Shown: positions 22,225 through 35,760, counted from the stretch's first letter. The stretch: 64,000 nucleotides of DNA from Euwallacea fornicatus (GCF_040115645.1 NC_089555.1:620001-684000), one strand, 5' to 3'. Program-made: numbers and translations. Notes: generated by a model from the letters alone, not told the origin.

Positions 22225-25200
22225 CTACGCACTAATATCGTTACTTACAACCTTAGTTGGTGTCTTGTTTTGGCTGCCAGAACTGGCCGGTTCCACTGCA
22301 ATGGACAGTGTCAGTGGCATGATCTTTAACGGGTGTCCGTTCAGCTTCATATCGGCACTTTTCGTCGTTTCCTATATTGAAAATAAAAGTGCCGTTACTG
22401 GCTAAAAAGCTCACTTTCTGGACCTTGAAATCCCTGCTGTGGGACGACACTGAGCTGGGACTAACTGCGGTCCTACCAGAGTCGCTCTTGGGTTTGCATT
22501 TGTTCGTGACGTGATCCCTTAATGCCATCTGATAGGCCAGCTCGAAGGCTTGACCCAAGGTCAAGATTATTTCAGTGGTGTGCTCCTAAAATTGGAATAA
22601 TTTCATTGAATATAGAGAGTATTTAGATGGGACCTTACAGGGCTGAGGGTCTGGAAGACATGGCAGTATTGTAAATCATTGTCCTTGGTGATATAAGCAA
22701 AATATGACTGTTCTTCGTCGTCTTGGCAGGCGCAGTTTATGTTCACTATTTCATGCTCGCAAATTATGCTCTGGAAAGGCACATATTGAGAATGCTGATG
22801 AGCTGAATAATGGCAAAAACATACTTGATTTGAAGGATTAATGAATTTTACTCCTTTGTAGGAGATGGAAAGGACGATCTCTTCGAGATAATGATCTTTA
22901 GATTTCACCACTTTTTGGATCGATTTTTTGGTCGATTCAGTTCCTTTGAATTCTTTGATCGATGTAGAGCCCCAATACTACAATGGCATACGCATTAAAA
23001 ACATTATTGTTACACATCAGTCAGTTTCAAACATACATTTGCCGCGTACTTCACCGCCCCAGTTATAAGCAAAATGGGCTGATGCCGCCACTGGCTTTTG
23101 ATCGAATTATTGCCCCCCACAAAAATCTCATTTTTTTTCTCCTGTTTAACAGGGGGAGGGGGTGCTGGCCTTGACTTTTTATGTCTATGTCTTATGGTGC
23201 CAGTATTACTTGACCCTGAGTGGTTGCTTTGAGCTGAGGGCGAGGGCATCTCCATGTCAGGCTGACTAGTCGCTTTCTATCGCAAACGTTTAATAAACAA
23301 AAGTCTCAGAGAAAAGAGTCTTTTTACCAATAGAGTCGCCTCAGTGCTAATATCCTCCATCTTCGGTCCGGCAACAATATTATCGCCTCCACTAACGCTG
23401 GCCAAAATCCTCTTTCTATGGCCGATTTTATCGATATCCAAAACAGCGGAAAGTTCCACGTCCCATATCCTCTTAATCCTCTCCATGTCGTGGTACAAGT
23501 GCTTGTTAAAGGTGTCAAAATAGTGCTCCAAGTGAATCCTTCTTAGCCACAATCTCACAGTATTCTGATCTTTGTTACTACTCCCAATCTGGTTCACTTT
23601 TAGGGGCAGTTGTTTGATAGCTTCCAACATGGCACTTCGCTCCTCTTTGCTCGTTATGCCCATGTCTATGAGATCACTTTCTTCTATAACTCCATTCTAG
23701 AATGTTATCAGAAGGTTTTTTCACACTCAGTTTGCTGTTTGCTACGTACCAAAAACCCAACATTATCGAACCCGTTGGACATGAACAACCCCACATAATC
23801 TCCCATCCCAATGCTTTGTAGCCACTTTTCCACAGTCATCTCCGCCGCATTAGTCAAACTATTCTGTGAACACGATATGGTCATTAACCTATTTTGAAAT
23901 TCTTTTTCCAGTTCGGCAACAAAAACAGACTCCCGGACGATTCCGGTCCCGAAGGAGGCCATTATTTCCTGGATTTTGGCCCACTCTTCCTGCTCGTCGA
24001 ACGGACTTAGGGCCGACATTCTGTCTCCTTTGTTAGTTCGGTTTTCTTTATTGTCCGACTCTTTTTCTGAACTCGAAGAGATTTCGTTATCGCTTTTCAG
24101 ATCATCGCTGGTCGAATTGTCGTAAACGCGTTTAAGCTTTTTCAGGGTTTTGGGGCGTACCGCAGGGATGTTCATGTTGAGGCTTTCGAGGACGCCGCTG
24201 CCTGAACCTTTGATCAAGCCTGAATAACGGGTAAAAATGTCGAAACTCCGAAAAAATTACTTATGAACGAATTTAGCTTTTAGTAGGTACAGGGTGTGTC
24301 ACGTAACGGGACCACTAGATTTTTCTGCCTTATGCTCGGATTTATATAAAAAGCGACGTGTCTTCTAGCACTTTTTCATACCATCCAAACATCTTCTCAA
24401 AAGAATAATTGAATGTGAATTTTCCAAAATACTCCGTGGCCCGCTTTCGGGCGTGTCTTTCGTACATTGTCAGTATCGCCGAAATCGCTCGAGCTATAAT
24501 GCCGGGTCAGTTATGAAAAGGTCGCCTTTGTAGAGCTTCTTCAAGAAATCGATATTGTAGTTGCGGCAATTTTCTCGATTTTTTCCTTTTTTGATCAACC
24601 CCTGGCACATCACTGTCGCATTCGGATTTCAATTGTTAGGCAGAAGGAACTACTCTGAGTCGAGCTGCACTAATGACATTGGCGTAGGTCGTTCTTTAGG
24701 ATACATGGGAGTTTTACGGTAGTTCAACGAAACCTGAGAATTAATGTTCCCGAAGTAGGAGAGTTAGGGATTTCCGATAATTTTCACATCTCGAAAACCA
24801 CCCAAAATGAGCGCGAAAGTTTCCTTGAACAAACTCTTGAAAAGACCACTTTTCAAACTTAACCGACATTGTAACAACTCTTCAAAAGACGCCTGTACCT
24901 CCACATTTACGACTGCCCCTCGTGTGAAGAAATCGCATTGATCTTACCTGAGTACGGAGTATCTGAATGATACTCTTCAAGAATATTATCGACGCTTCGA
25001 TCAGAAAGAGAAACACTGCTTGAGAAGCTGCCGCTTGATTCTCTACCACCGCCCACCAAGAGGTATTCCTCCTCGGTTTCAGTTTCCATATCCCTGGACC
25101 TTCTTTTATATTCCTGAACGAGTGACAAAAACACTCGATAAGGGGTATTAAAAAAGTAAATAAATCAAACGGGAAATAATAATCATAAAATCTATTTAAT

Positions 25201-28200
25201 AAAATAACAGTGCGAATTGAAACAAATAATAATAAATAATACTAACGATACGTTTGAACAACAAAATGCCAACAATGTGCTGCAAAAATAAAATCGTACA
25301 ATAGAGCTAACTTATCATACGTCTTGGTAAAATAAATGCATGCACTTATTTCGCGCTAATAGAGCAACTTAACAACATTAATACAGCTGCGCAAAACAAT
25401 ACTGAATATGAAGAAACTGCGCTTAATCACAAACTCACCTGACTCAAAGGGCGAATTTTCTCGTAAATGATGCTCTCGGCCTGCATGGCAGAAGGGGGCG
25501 GATGCTCCGGAGTCGGGGGTTGATTATAGTGTGTGGGAGAAAGAGGATAACTCTTGTTCTCTTTATTGCTTTTGTATGTCTTCTCCCCATTCTCCGATAT
25601 CATGATATAAGCACTGGAAACGAAGGTCCGTTCTGGGGCAGTGGGAATCTCGTCGCTTTTCTTCAAATTATAGTCCTCGTAGGCATCATTGTGTCTGCGC
25701 AGCTTTCTTCTAGGATTTTGCTGCTTAATCAGCATATTCTCGTACAAACCCGTAATGGCCACAGGTTCTAATTTCTTCCGGCTGTCGAGATCTTCGCTTT
25801 TGCCTCTTTGAAGTTCGCTCTTTGGTCTGAAGTGGAAACAGGCAATAAAACATCACTGGGGAACTAGAAGATAGAAAACAACCTCTCGATGGGATCGTCG
25901 TCCAATGCGATATTGAACACATTCATCTCCACATACTGATCCATGCTATGTCCATGGGACAAGGCCCTTCTGCCCTCGAATTCATTCAGATTATTCTGGC
26001 TTCTGGTTCCGCTGTGTGCCAGAAACAGGTATTCGTAGGCTCCATTGCTGACTCCATCGACTGAGCTGGACATTGGTTGCATGTGAGTGGGAGAAAGAGG
26101 AACTGATCGTCTAGGAGGCTTCTTCGGAGGGGTGGGCTGGATCACGACTAATTGATTAATGAAAGGAGACTTTTGAGCCCACACGACCTCACCGAGATTT
26201 TACTTCCAGATCCAGGACTGTGGGACCCTTTATTCATAGGAGTGTAAAGAGAAGCTCCGCCACTATCGGGTCTTCGACCATAACCTAAACTAGAAGCCGC
26301 AGATGAGATGGATATTTGATCCGACTCCTTATTGGAGCAACTAAGACAGTTCAGATCCTCGGAATGGGTGCTACTATCCATAAACTGTCTAGGGGCCGAA
26401 GGTAAATGGTAGAGGCTATTGTCCGAGTCTCTGGAATGGTTTCATTAAGAGGTAGGGGACAAAAAGAGGTAAATTGCACACCTAGAGGAATCCGAGTTTA
26501 TACAACTAAAACTATCATCCATAGGCAAGCATTCGTCACCAAAAAAGCTCCTCTGGGGTAAGCTATCGGTAAAATTAAAAACAATGCCGTCTAAAGGTGA
26601 GGAGAGTTTGTCTACTTTAAGAGGTCGCATGCGTTTACAGGTACCGTTTTGAAGTGAGTGGGGAAGAGGCCTAAAACATGCAGCTGAAGAAGATGGAAAA
26701 TTCGATGACACTCTGTCTGAGCAACGAAAAATGTATAAAGATAACTTTAGCGGGAAGATAATTTCCATAGAAACGAGGATATTTCTCGGTAACATTAGCA
26801 TATTCCAGAGCAACTTAACAGCCTGATAATACTTGAATCCAACAAAAGCACATTCTAGATCTAATAAATTGCCAGCCAAGCCAGAGTGCCATCCTAACAA
26901 TAACTCAAAAAACTAATAAAATAAATTTAGCTCCTTACATGCCTGAATAATTCATATCCATATAGACATCATGATCATTATTATTTGCACTTGTACTGAC
27001 ACTTCTAGAACTACAATTCGACCGTGTGCTGCTAAAACTTCAGAAAACATAAATCAAAAACTCAAGAATCTACTAGAAAATTAAGAGGGGCGGACTTACA
27101 TGGAGTGCTGGGAGACGCCCGAGACCCTCCTGTCTTCAAATGCCTCAGGAGGGCGGGCATATCTCTGGTAATCCCATCTTTGAGGAGATGTGCAGGGCGA
27201 TAGCCCTGATAGTACTGACCTGAGGTCAGAATTTTGTAGGTAATCATGGGCTTAAACGACAGGAGACAACATTGTCATACCTTGCATTTTTGGAAGACGG
27301 CCTCACGTTTTCATAAGGACTCCCCAAGTCTGAATCCGTGTTTGGTAACGTTGGAAAGGGTTGATTTACACTTTCCCCGTCACTGTCTACTAAGGGAAGA
27401 CCGCGTTTGTGACCTGAACGTATTGGGTTATAGCTCAAGTCATAAAATTTTCCGCAGAACCTACGCTTCAGTAAATTAATGATTTCCTGAGCTGCCTGGG
27501 CGTTATTGAACTGACTCAATATATCCATAACTGTGAGATTATTGGAATCCCTTATTCCAGGATTTACCCCGTGCCCCAATAAAGTGCGAGCTACCTCGAC
27601 TTTTCCGCAAAGAGCCGCTTCGTGAAGGGCCGTCCCCGATTTCGTACGAATGTTAACGTTGAAACCGGCTCGCAGAAGGACTTCAACGACAGCCCTAGCA
27701 ATAAAAATGTGCTTAAAAATGATTGAAAATTGACTTTTAATCGGTATTAAAGATTAACCCACATACACACCGTATGAATTTAACTGAATGCGTAATGGTT
27801 TGTCCAGGCCGATGTAATATGTAAGTTCTATCATGCGTAAATGAGGCAGATTGCATCTAGATGCCATCAGATGCTCTCTGGAATATCCTATATTGCTGTT
27901 TATACACCGTGTGGTAATTAGGACGCAGTGGTTTAGGAATTTGGGAAGTTGCTATACATATTAATGTAATCTGGGACGAATTAAAAGGGGAAATCCGCAG
28001 TGTTATTGGTAGATAAGCACAACATTTTCAGTATAAAATATTTAAATGGTTGTGGTACAGTTTTCAATCTTCAAAATCAATTACAAAACTTGGCAAACTG
28101 AGCAATACCGCAAGCTCCAATGAAAGAAAAAAAAAATAACACAAGTAATCTGCATGTTTATTTATTAGGGATGTACGTGGAATCCCTTTCAAAATATCAA

Positions 28201-31200
28201 TATTTCCATCATAGCCACTGGCACATCACAATGTTGAAGTAATAGTGAATTTACCAAAGCTTAAAATTAATAAAACATAAAATTTCACGCTTGCGCAGAA
28301 AAAATTTTCCGGTAGGATATTCACTCATTTTTTTTTGTTGGGTGTTTAGGATTGCCGCTTATGGAATACTTAGGACGCTGCAGAGGGTAAAAATTGACAA
28401 TGAAAGTCTGAATTATTTGAAAATATCTCCATAAATAGGGTCAGGTAACAAGGTAGAACAGCATTTTATTACGCTTTACAATGCGCAATTACCTATTTAA
28501 TTATCTCCGCACAGCTCCTTATGTGGTACACCACGGCAAATCTGAACGCTCGACCTCGAAATTGACGTTTCTAAACCGGTACAACCGGGTTCCTTTCCAC
28601 TTTCTTCTAATATCTGAACTGCAATTTTATATTATCAAGTAATTCCTCGAAACTGCACAATTCGAGCACCCCAACAAGCGCAATAAAAATTTTCTTGAAT
28701 TAACTCTCATCCGAATTTCCTAATCTCCTTCCACTCGACGAAAAAGGTAATTAATCCCACTTGATCAATACGTGCATAAACGCGTAAACTCTAATGGCCT
28801 ACGTCGTAAAACGTTCCCCAATTAGTAGGGCAAAATGACCATTAATTGATTGAGCCAGTAACCCAAACGCTGAAATGTGCATTCGAATCGCATTAGGCAT
28901 CCGCATCACGGCACTAAAGCCGTGCACCTTCCTGTATCGAGGGACACAAAGGGGGTGTTTCTGTGCAACAGCTTGTTTGTTGCATACACCTGTGAAATTC
29001 ATCAATGCGCCGATTCTGGATTTATTCGCTCTGATGATCCCTTACACATCGCTGCCCGTGTAACGCCAAAAGCACATGTACATGTACACCGTTATTACCA
29101 CCTTTTGTCGCGTTATATCATGCACTTAAGTGAAAAAATTTGAGCTTACTTGTGCCCGTTTCGGCTGGCCAAGTGAAGGGGTGTGTGAGGAAAAACTATG
29201 TCCGGGGTTGTTCGTTGGATCAGCATTGGGTCCATCCTCACCAACAGTTCCACAGTCTCCAGCCTATCGAAGGAAGGTGCAAATTAAAAAAAAAAAACAA
29301 AATTCTGCTAGAAACTTCTATACCTTCCATACTGAGCTGCCAATTCTAAAGCGGTTTCTCCTCTACAGTTTCTTATGCCAGGGTCGCAGTTCTTTTCTAA
29401 TAAAGCGCTAACTACCCCAGTGTGACCGTATTGGGCTGCACAGTGCAGGGCGGTTTCATCATCTTTGGTCTGAAATCCAAGCAAAACTCTCCTTAAGGCG
29501 TGCATTTATACCAAAAGTTCTTCAATCAAGGCACAAACTGTATAACAACATATTTCAAAGTTTCAATTTATAACCGAGTACTGCATTCGCATCTTTTCAA
29601 ACAATTTGAATATACGAAGTTTCCTCTTACATTAGTCCCATAAGAAAGTTTCTTTTCAAGGTGCGGTTATTGGATCCAGGAGAAGTTATTTCCGTTATGT
29701 TGCAGTTTCTAGGCAGGAATTAATCTTTAACGAGATAATTAACGAACTCAGACACACGAAAATTGCCCAATCCAGTCCGTTCTGGTACTAAAACGGACTT
29801 GCAAAACCCACTACATGTAAATGTAATGTTTATCTAATTTAATATCACCTGAGATAAGCCGTCGAAGTACAAAGAGTTAAGGCGGCCTGGAGTTTCCATC
29901 TTAAACTTCAAAGTTATCACTCGGTGCGGTATCTTTTGAATTAAACTGAATTTAATATTCTGAGTTTCCTGCTGCGAAACCGGTATGTTTCGTTTTTGTT
30001 GCCAGAATCTTATACAAACTTTCCGCAGCTTTTCAACTGATTTTCTTTAGTTGAAAATCATGCCGAAAAGTCATAAGCTTACCGTTAAATTCATATTGCA
30101 GCAAACTGGCCCGGAGAGGAGAAGTTTGACGATTTCGAGATGTCCAGACCAAGCCGCTAAATGTAAGGGAGAGGAACCTTTGCTATCAACTATATTAGGG
30201 GATGCATCGTGATCTAGAAGAAGACGGACGATTTCCCTGGAGTAATTAATATAAATATTAGATAGAAATGTGGAATATTATAACTTTAATGTTTACGTAT
30301 GGCCGTTCAGGGAAGCATGATGTAGGGAAGAATACCCGCTATTGTCTTGGACGTTGGCACCGGGCCCTCTTCGTAAGCTGAAACAAAGAAAAATAATTTG
30401 TTTCAATTAGAGAAATATAGGAATGTTCTTTCTATTTAACTCATATATTTAGCCGAATCGATCGACTCGAATTGTTTTCGTCGTTTTGCCACACCCGCAG
30501 CTCACGCGAGAAATTTTACTCTTCCTGTCTGTCAGCGAGCAATTTTATGGAATTTAATTAACACAATAATAGGGCTTTGTGTTGAAACTACGGAAAGTTG
30601 TTAGCTATGGCTTTATTTACAACGTTAAACGCAATTTTGATTGTGTGACATCAAGGTCTAGGTATTGTTTTATTGTTTGTTTCTTAACAAATTGGTCTCT
30701 ATAAGTATGTAGGTGCCAAATCAAATTTATACAAACCACCTTAAGTAACTACGTTGATTTGAGGATTGAGGATAAAGAAAAACTCTATCAGTGAACCAAT
30801 ATCTACAGGATGCTTGACAAGGACAGAAAAGTTATTGCCATCTCAGTTTTGCAGATATGGGGTGTTTTAAAAACTGCCCGTTAAAATACATGCAGTCATT
30901 TGTCTTTCTCATACACACCACTATCATGATAAGCTTTTCTTTATTTAACTCATTATCCTTGCAAAAAGTCTTCTTGTTATATGACATTCAGTTTCTCTAA
31001 AGAGAATAATATATTGTTTATATAACTTTCTTTCTCAAGGCATATATCTATATGCAAATTAAATTTATAGTGTAAATTACACTTAAACATGCAATAAATA
31101 TTTTTCAAATCATATTTATAACTAACTGTAATAACTTGATAATGCTTTTTACTGCTTCCAAGCTAAAAAGTATACTTCACCATATTAACTTTGCTGAGAG

Positions 31201-31985
31201 AGGGACTGTCAGCAGCATCTAGTTTGATAAAATAACTTTTCCATATTAACTGCATCATAATCATCATGTAATCACAAAATATTTTCTTCTTGAATTTTAA
31301 CTGACATTATCCAACACCAGAAAAAAATTTACTTAAATATGCTGATATGCCATTGCTTTTCTTGTAAAACCTCCCTTACACCCTATTCCTTCTACACCTT
31401 AAACAACTATATAACTCTCATGAAAGTTAAGACACTAAACAATACATAAGAGATATATAAGTGTATCTATGAAAATTATGTTCTTAGATATGTTCGAAGA
31501 TATGTATGTTCGTTACGTCCAAAGATAAAAGGACGATCATATAATACTATCTTCATAAAAGCAGAAAATATGTACTCTTTAAAGGATGTTAGGATCTGGT
31601 TAAATGAAAGGTAATTCCATAAACTATATACTGTACTTAGTGAGAAATTATAACAATTGCTTAAATCAAAGTAGTTATACCTGTTTCAAGGATAATGTTG
31701 TCTGTGATTATCTTAAAGGGCAATTTTACCACACATAATTTAAATTTTGATATTGAATAATTATCCATAATGTTAACAACAACAATAAAAACTAATTTGA
31801 ATAAAATAATGAGTATTGAAGCCATCACGGGAGCTTCAAAATTTAAAAACAAATACGACTTGACAGCTGATTGTAACCCACCTTGCAAGGGGACCACTCC
31901 TTTTTGCCCTTTGTCCCAATATTTTCTCCACTACGGCAGTGTTTCCCTTTCTGGCGGCCTCTAACAATTCCTGGTCCTTCCCCAT
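22225..31985 (-). CDS. Anks1: ANKS1-type adaptor: ankyrin repeats, two SAM domains, PTB domain
   Basis: Nineteen coding exons, all with GT-AG ends and matching phase: 31985-31882, 30377-30297, 30236-30083, 29469-29324, 29263-29150, 27694-27281, 27219-27100, 27031-26939, 26712-26482, 26430-26193, 26136-25883, 25826-25439, 25113-24948, 24219-23750, 23696-23328, 23261-23037, 22977-22825, 22770-22639, 22585-22253. The product is about 1394 aa; vertebrate ANKS1A/B are somewhat shorter. The start MGKDQELLEAARKGN is the family N-terminus. Ankyrin repeats fill about residues 5-265 (LHCAAQYGHTGVVSALLEKN, TPLHLASRNGHKAVVEVLL), then a long disordered Ser/Pro linker, SAM1 (about 970-1025, VEKWLQSIGMGDYVGLF), SAM2 (about 1038-1100, VELSAVLDIDKIGHRKRI) and PTB (about 1172-1305, LSISYKGVKFINPSNQ, SYFAYITKDN). 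In the family these proteins act in the cytoplasm on receptor-tyrosine-kinase and ephrin-receptor signalling. The C-terminus may be spliced differently (43-nt intron 22414-22372, ending at TAG 22227-22225). Drosophila CG4393 should be the orthologue. Confidence 0.93.
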
Positions 31986-32547
31986 TGCAGCCCTTCCTGT
32001 TAGTTTCACAGGAACACCTTCATTTTACACATTTTACACGCGTAGTATTCGGCACTATACGTTCATTGATTACAACAACAACCACCATATTGCGACTGGA
32101 GCGCCTCTAGTAGCCACTAGCTGGAAATCAGGATCCGGAGGATTTCCGCCATTATCGATTTTGTTTCAATAAACTAGAGAAGGACTAAAGCGAGTGTGTT
32201 TCTTCTTTGTTTACAGCTATAGAAACGAAAGTGATAGGTACTGTTCGGTTTGCGAGGGTGATTGACATTCCTTTCTTAGTTACGTGCCAAGAAACTTTAT
32301 AATAGAAATTGTACAAAAGCAGTTAGTGGTTTGTCTTTTTCTAAATAATTTAAAATGACAAAGATGTGAACTATAATTTTGTTAGATCTGAGTAACTCTA
32401 AACCCTACCTTAAGCAGTTAAAGTGTTATGTGTAACTGAATATTGTTGAATTTTTTATATTTTATTTGTGTTTTTTGGGTTTATTTTTGTAACTTAATTA
32501 TTTAATACACAAAATATAAAAAGGTGCTAACTTAGTCACCAATTAAC
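31986..32547. promoter_or_regulatory. bidirectional promoter region ANKS1 / TM7SF3
   Basis: The ANKS1 start codon (31985, minus) and the TM7SF3 start codon (32548, plus) are separated by 562 bases with no other gene. No TATA box at a convincing distance was seen for either gene. The 3' part (32440-32540) is AT-rich. Confidence 0.55.
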
Positions 32548-34648
32548 ATGCCTGGAATTTCAGCTAAAGTTAACTATGTAGTACTTTTTATATTAATTTC
32601 CATTGGTACTTATGTCTCCAGAATTTATGCAGAAGCAATTTGTAAGTAAATATTGTCAATCGTCCCAGATAAGCAATTGACCCCTAATGAAGCCCTATTT
32701 GAAATGAAAATGTGTCGCTTAATTTTCCTATGTGTATAGGTTAAGTTCTTAAACTTCCCCATATTATTCAACTTATGAAAGGGCTCTCAATCGTCTCAAC
32801 ATCACAGTCAAGAAAGTCCTAAATTGCCTTTATTTTTAAAATAAATTAATTACACTTTTTAGACCCGCAGATTTCCATCAATCTCAACTACCTTCCTCCA
32901 GGAGAATCCATCACAAAGTTCCAAAAGCTCACAAACCTCGATTATAATAACATTATAAATATAACAAACATACATCCCAATGTCAGTTTTATGGTAATAC
33001 AAATCCACACACTCACAGAGAATTTAACTCTATCTTACACTGACCCCATTTACGTAAATTCCTTCACCATGGGGAACCACATCGGCTTGGTGTGGAATGA
33101 TGAGATACCAAAGAAATATGGCAAAAATACCATAGAGGCAGTGTTATATTTATTTCGTCAAATGCCAGTATTGGCCCCCGTAGATGTGCTCCTCTCAGTT
33201 AAAACATACACAAAATATGGTACGATTTTTGTGACTTTGTGGAAGAATTTGAACTCAATCATCATGTTTCTAGATCCAGTCCCTGGGGGTTGCAACTTAT
33301 CCTTTGAGACTGAAATTGCACCCTATCAAAAAATAAATTTAAGTGCTGCAGTTATTACAATCACATCTCAACCCCCTTCAGTATTTGGAGAATTTTGCAA
33401 TCGCAATACAATTACTACTGAAATGTACTATTTGTTTTTGCCTGAAAATAGTTACAATAGTGATGAATATTTCCAGAGCATTGAAAAAATGATGATCTAT
33501 GAAAATGTCATTAAGTATGGTATCAAAGTGCGAAAGGGAATGGGTTTTACTAAATTTAAACAAATGTATAATAAATATACTGGAACGGGAAGGGTATTTG
33601 TTGTAGTGTCGACATATCAGGGCAGAAATTGTGTCTATGTACCTATAGTTTCTTATGGTTGTAATGTTAATGCGTGGGAAGAGGATTGCTTGGGCTCTAG
33701 TAAAAACGATTTGCTAGAACTCGCCTGCATACTTAATATATGTGAAATTTCAGGAGGTCTTTATTGGAACATAACAATTGCCTTTTATATAATTTGTGGG
33801 TTGTTAATTTGTTTGGGTGGCCACAGATTTTTCAAGATCACATTGTTCATTATTGGGTATACTTTTGGGGCTACAATAATGTTCCTTCTAGATCAAGATT
33901 TTTCTGGCAAAGGTGAGACATTAGTAATTTTTTTTTTCTTATGAAAGATGAAATTTAAGGAAAAGAAACTAATGCCTGCATCGTGGGGCTATTGTTCGGC
34001 ATTATTTGGGTGTTTTTATGGTGGAAATTTGGCGTTCTTGTACTAGCTGTTGAGTTGACCTTTATGTTGGCTGGAGTCCTCGTAGCGTCCACTTTATTGT
34101 TTGCGCGATGGGGTATTTTACTGAGTAAAATTATGAAAAACCAATAATTGCAATATATTTCAGGAGAAATAGACATATTCACAAATGACCTAAACTTCTG
34201 GATGTTATTTGCGTCCATCATGGTGGTCACCCATACTCCATTATTGTGCCTTAAACCATTGTATCATATCATTGCTTTGGGCTTGTTAGGATCTTACGCC
34301 TTTATAGTGGCAATAAACTATTACATGGGAGGAAGCTTACACTATATTTTAATCAACACTTACCGCAGGTTAACTGTGAGGAATTTTGGGATGGCTATTG
34401 TTGACCCACCTTATCAGCGTTTAGGTAACCATATTCTCGTATAGAGTGTTGTTATGTGCGATTTTGCTTTTACAGAAATTTACTATACTCTTTTGTGGGC
34501 GGTTATATTTGGACTAGGAGTATATGTTCAATATAGATATTCTATTGGGAAGCCTCCATTTCCCCCTCATAAGAGCAGAACGGAATTTACTTATTTGAAC
34601 GAGAGGACACCTTTGTTGCACGAGGAACGAACTATTGTGTCTATTTAA
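32548..34648 (+). CDS. TM7SF3: TM7SF3-like seven-transmembrane protein
   Basis: Five exons, 32548-32641, 32863-33912, 33960-34112, 34164-34424 and 34476-34648, splice in phase to 576 aa (human TM7SF3 is 570). Residues 1-30 form a signal peptide. A long N-terminal extracellular domain follows with many Asn-X-Ser/Thr sites and the family blocks VPGGCNLSFETEI, MYYLFLPEN and SYGCN. About seven hydrophobic segments follow from FYIICGLLICLGGHRFFKI onwards. The tail has GKPPFPPH and ends near ERTPLL, as in the vertebrate protein. Introns 2-5 are 47-51 nt in this part of the gene. In mammals TM7SF3 is a membrane protein linked to cell survival under stress; the role in insects is not established. It is divergent from ANKS1 and convergent with toy. 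Confidence 0.95.
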
Positions 34649-34732
34649 TGTATAGAAAAATCTGCGGTTTGCAGACGTGTAATATTTTCATGACAAGAAT
34701 AGAGTTTTTATTATTCCTTACCATTGGTGAGT

Positions 34733-34850
34733 ACAGGGGGTGTTTTTTAAATCTATGGCGCAAATTGAAGGCAATATTCCTTGGGAGCAAACGGGGAAAA
34801 AGGTTCGTATAAACATTTGTCTAGAACCGCTTAATTTCGGAAATACATGA
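34733..34850 (+). repeat. fragment of an ACAGGGTGTTT-type repeat
   Basis: ACAGGGGGTGTTTTTTAAAT followed by GGCGCAAATTGAAGG, ATTCCTTGGGAGCAAA and AAAAAGGTTCGTATAAAC has the order of motifs of a very common insect (especially beetle) interspersed repeat, recalled from general experience. It lies between the convergent 3' ends of TM7SF3 and toy. Confidence 0.45.
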
Positions 34851-35013
34851 TGTCAAAGTAGCCCTGATACTTATACCCAGGAGTTTTGTGGGAATCTGGA
34901 CACACAAGAAATAACACAACTCCACATTGTATTTACTAATTTATTTCACAAACTAATTTTACACATCTACACAGAATACTATGTGCTACACTGGGTGCAT
35001 TTTAATGTCACTT

Positions 35014-35019
35014 TTTATT
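35014..35019 (-). terminator. candidate polyadenylation signal of toy
   Basis: Minus-strand AATAAA about 740 bases below the toy stop codon at 35761. It is the best-placed hexamer before the convergent TM7SF3 gene. Other hexamers cannot be excluded (minus AATAAA also near 34714). Confidence 0.35.
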
Positions 35020-35601
35020 AAAATTAATCACAGCAACAATAACTTACCAACATGTACGATTTACAGCTATCCGCGTATATTACTTTCGGTTCTATTTACA
35101 AAGCGCGTTTTTTAAGAAATCTTTGAATTTTTTACGTTAGTACCTTAGTTATTGGACAGGTGTCTAATCATGCAAAATGACCATAGTTGTCTAAAAATGG
35201 TCTGTGTGCTGGCCTGTAAAAGATTTAGAGATACCTACTAATTTATACAAGTTCATTATTGCGATCATCTCTAGCAACTCTCTACCAAAAATACAACATT
35301 GCTTCTGAATTGCTTAGTTATAGTGTTAAAGTTTTTACAACATAGAAACAGAGTTAATTTACAATTTTGTATGCACAACTCTTTGCGTGGGAGAATTTTA
35401 AGACCAAGACGCTCCGGCGCATGAGCTCAACGTAGTTTACCCTGCTTTTTAATTAAATTACGTTTAGGTAACTTGCCATTTATATACACTGAACATGCTA
35501 GTTATTTACAATGCTCTCTTACCTCCAGTTTTTAAAAATGTATCCTGGAAAACGTCCACAAAACTAACACCTAACACTTATCAAGTCACTTCACGATTTT
35601 C

Positions 35602-35760
35602 CTAAGAGCTCTCCTGATCGGTGGGCGTGACGCTCTGGACCGGGAGCACCCCGCTGGGGGGAGCAGGAGATGTCATAGGGGCTGGATGGTGCAAATTGGC
35701 CACCTGGGCTTCCTGGTGCATGAGTAAACTCGTCGCACTGGGAAACCCAAAGAGTTGAGA
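35602..35760 (-). other. toy: in-frame extension after the toy stop codon
   Basis: After the toy TGA (35763-35761) the same frame stays open for 52 codons to TAG at 35604-35602. The residues look protein-like: TSLLMHQEAQVANLHHPAPM, then TSPAPPSGVLPVQSVTPTDQ. This could be stop-codon readthrough, common in insects, or chance in a GC-rich 3' UTR; a second frame here is also open. The context CAG TGA TCT is not the leakiest known (TGA C). Confidence 0.4.

Noticed and set aside
25502..25771. 89-aa hydrophobic open frame on the plus strand
   Set aside because: It is the antisense shadow of ANKS1 exon 25826-25439.
35725..35760. Alternative acceptor (GGGTTTCCCAG) after the toy stop that might bypass it
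   Set aside because: The phase is wrong: joining to the exon ending at 36288 leaves phase 1 and shifts the extension frame, which then hits a stop early.
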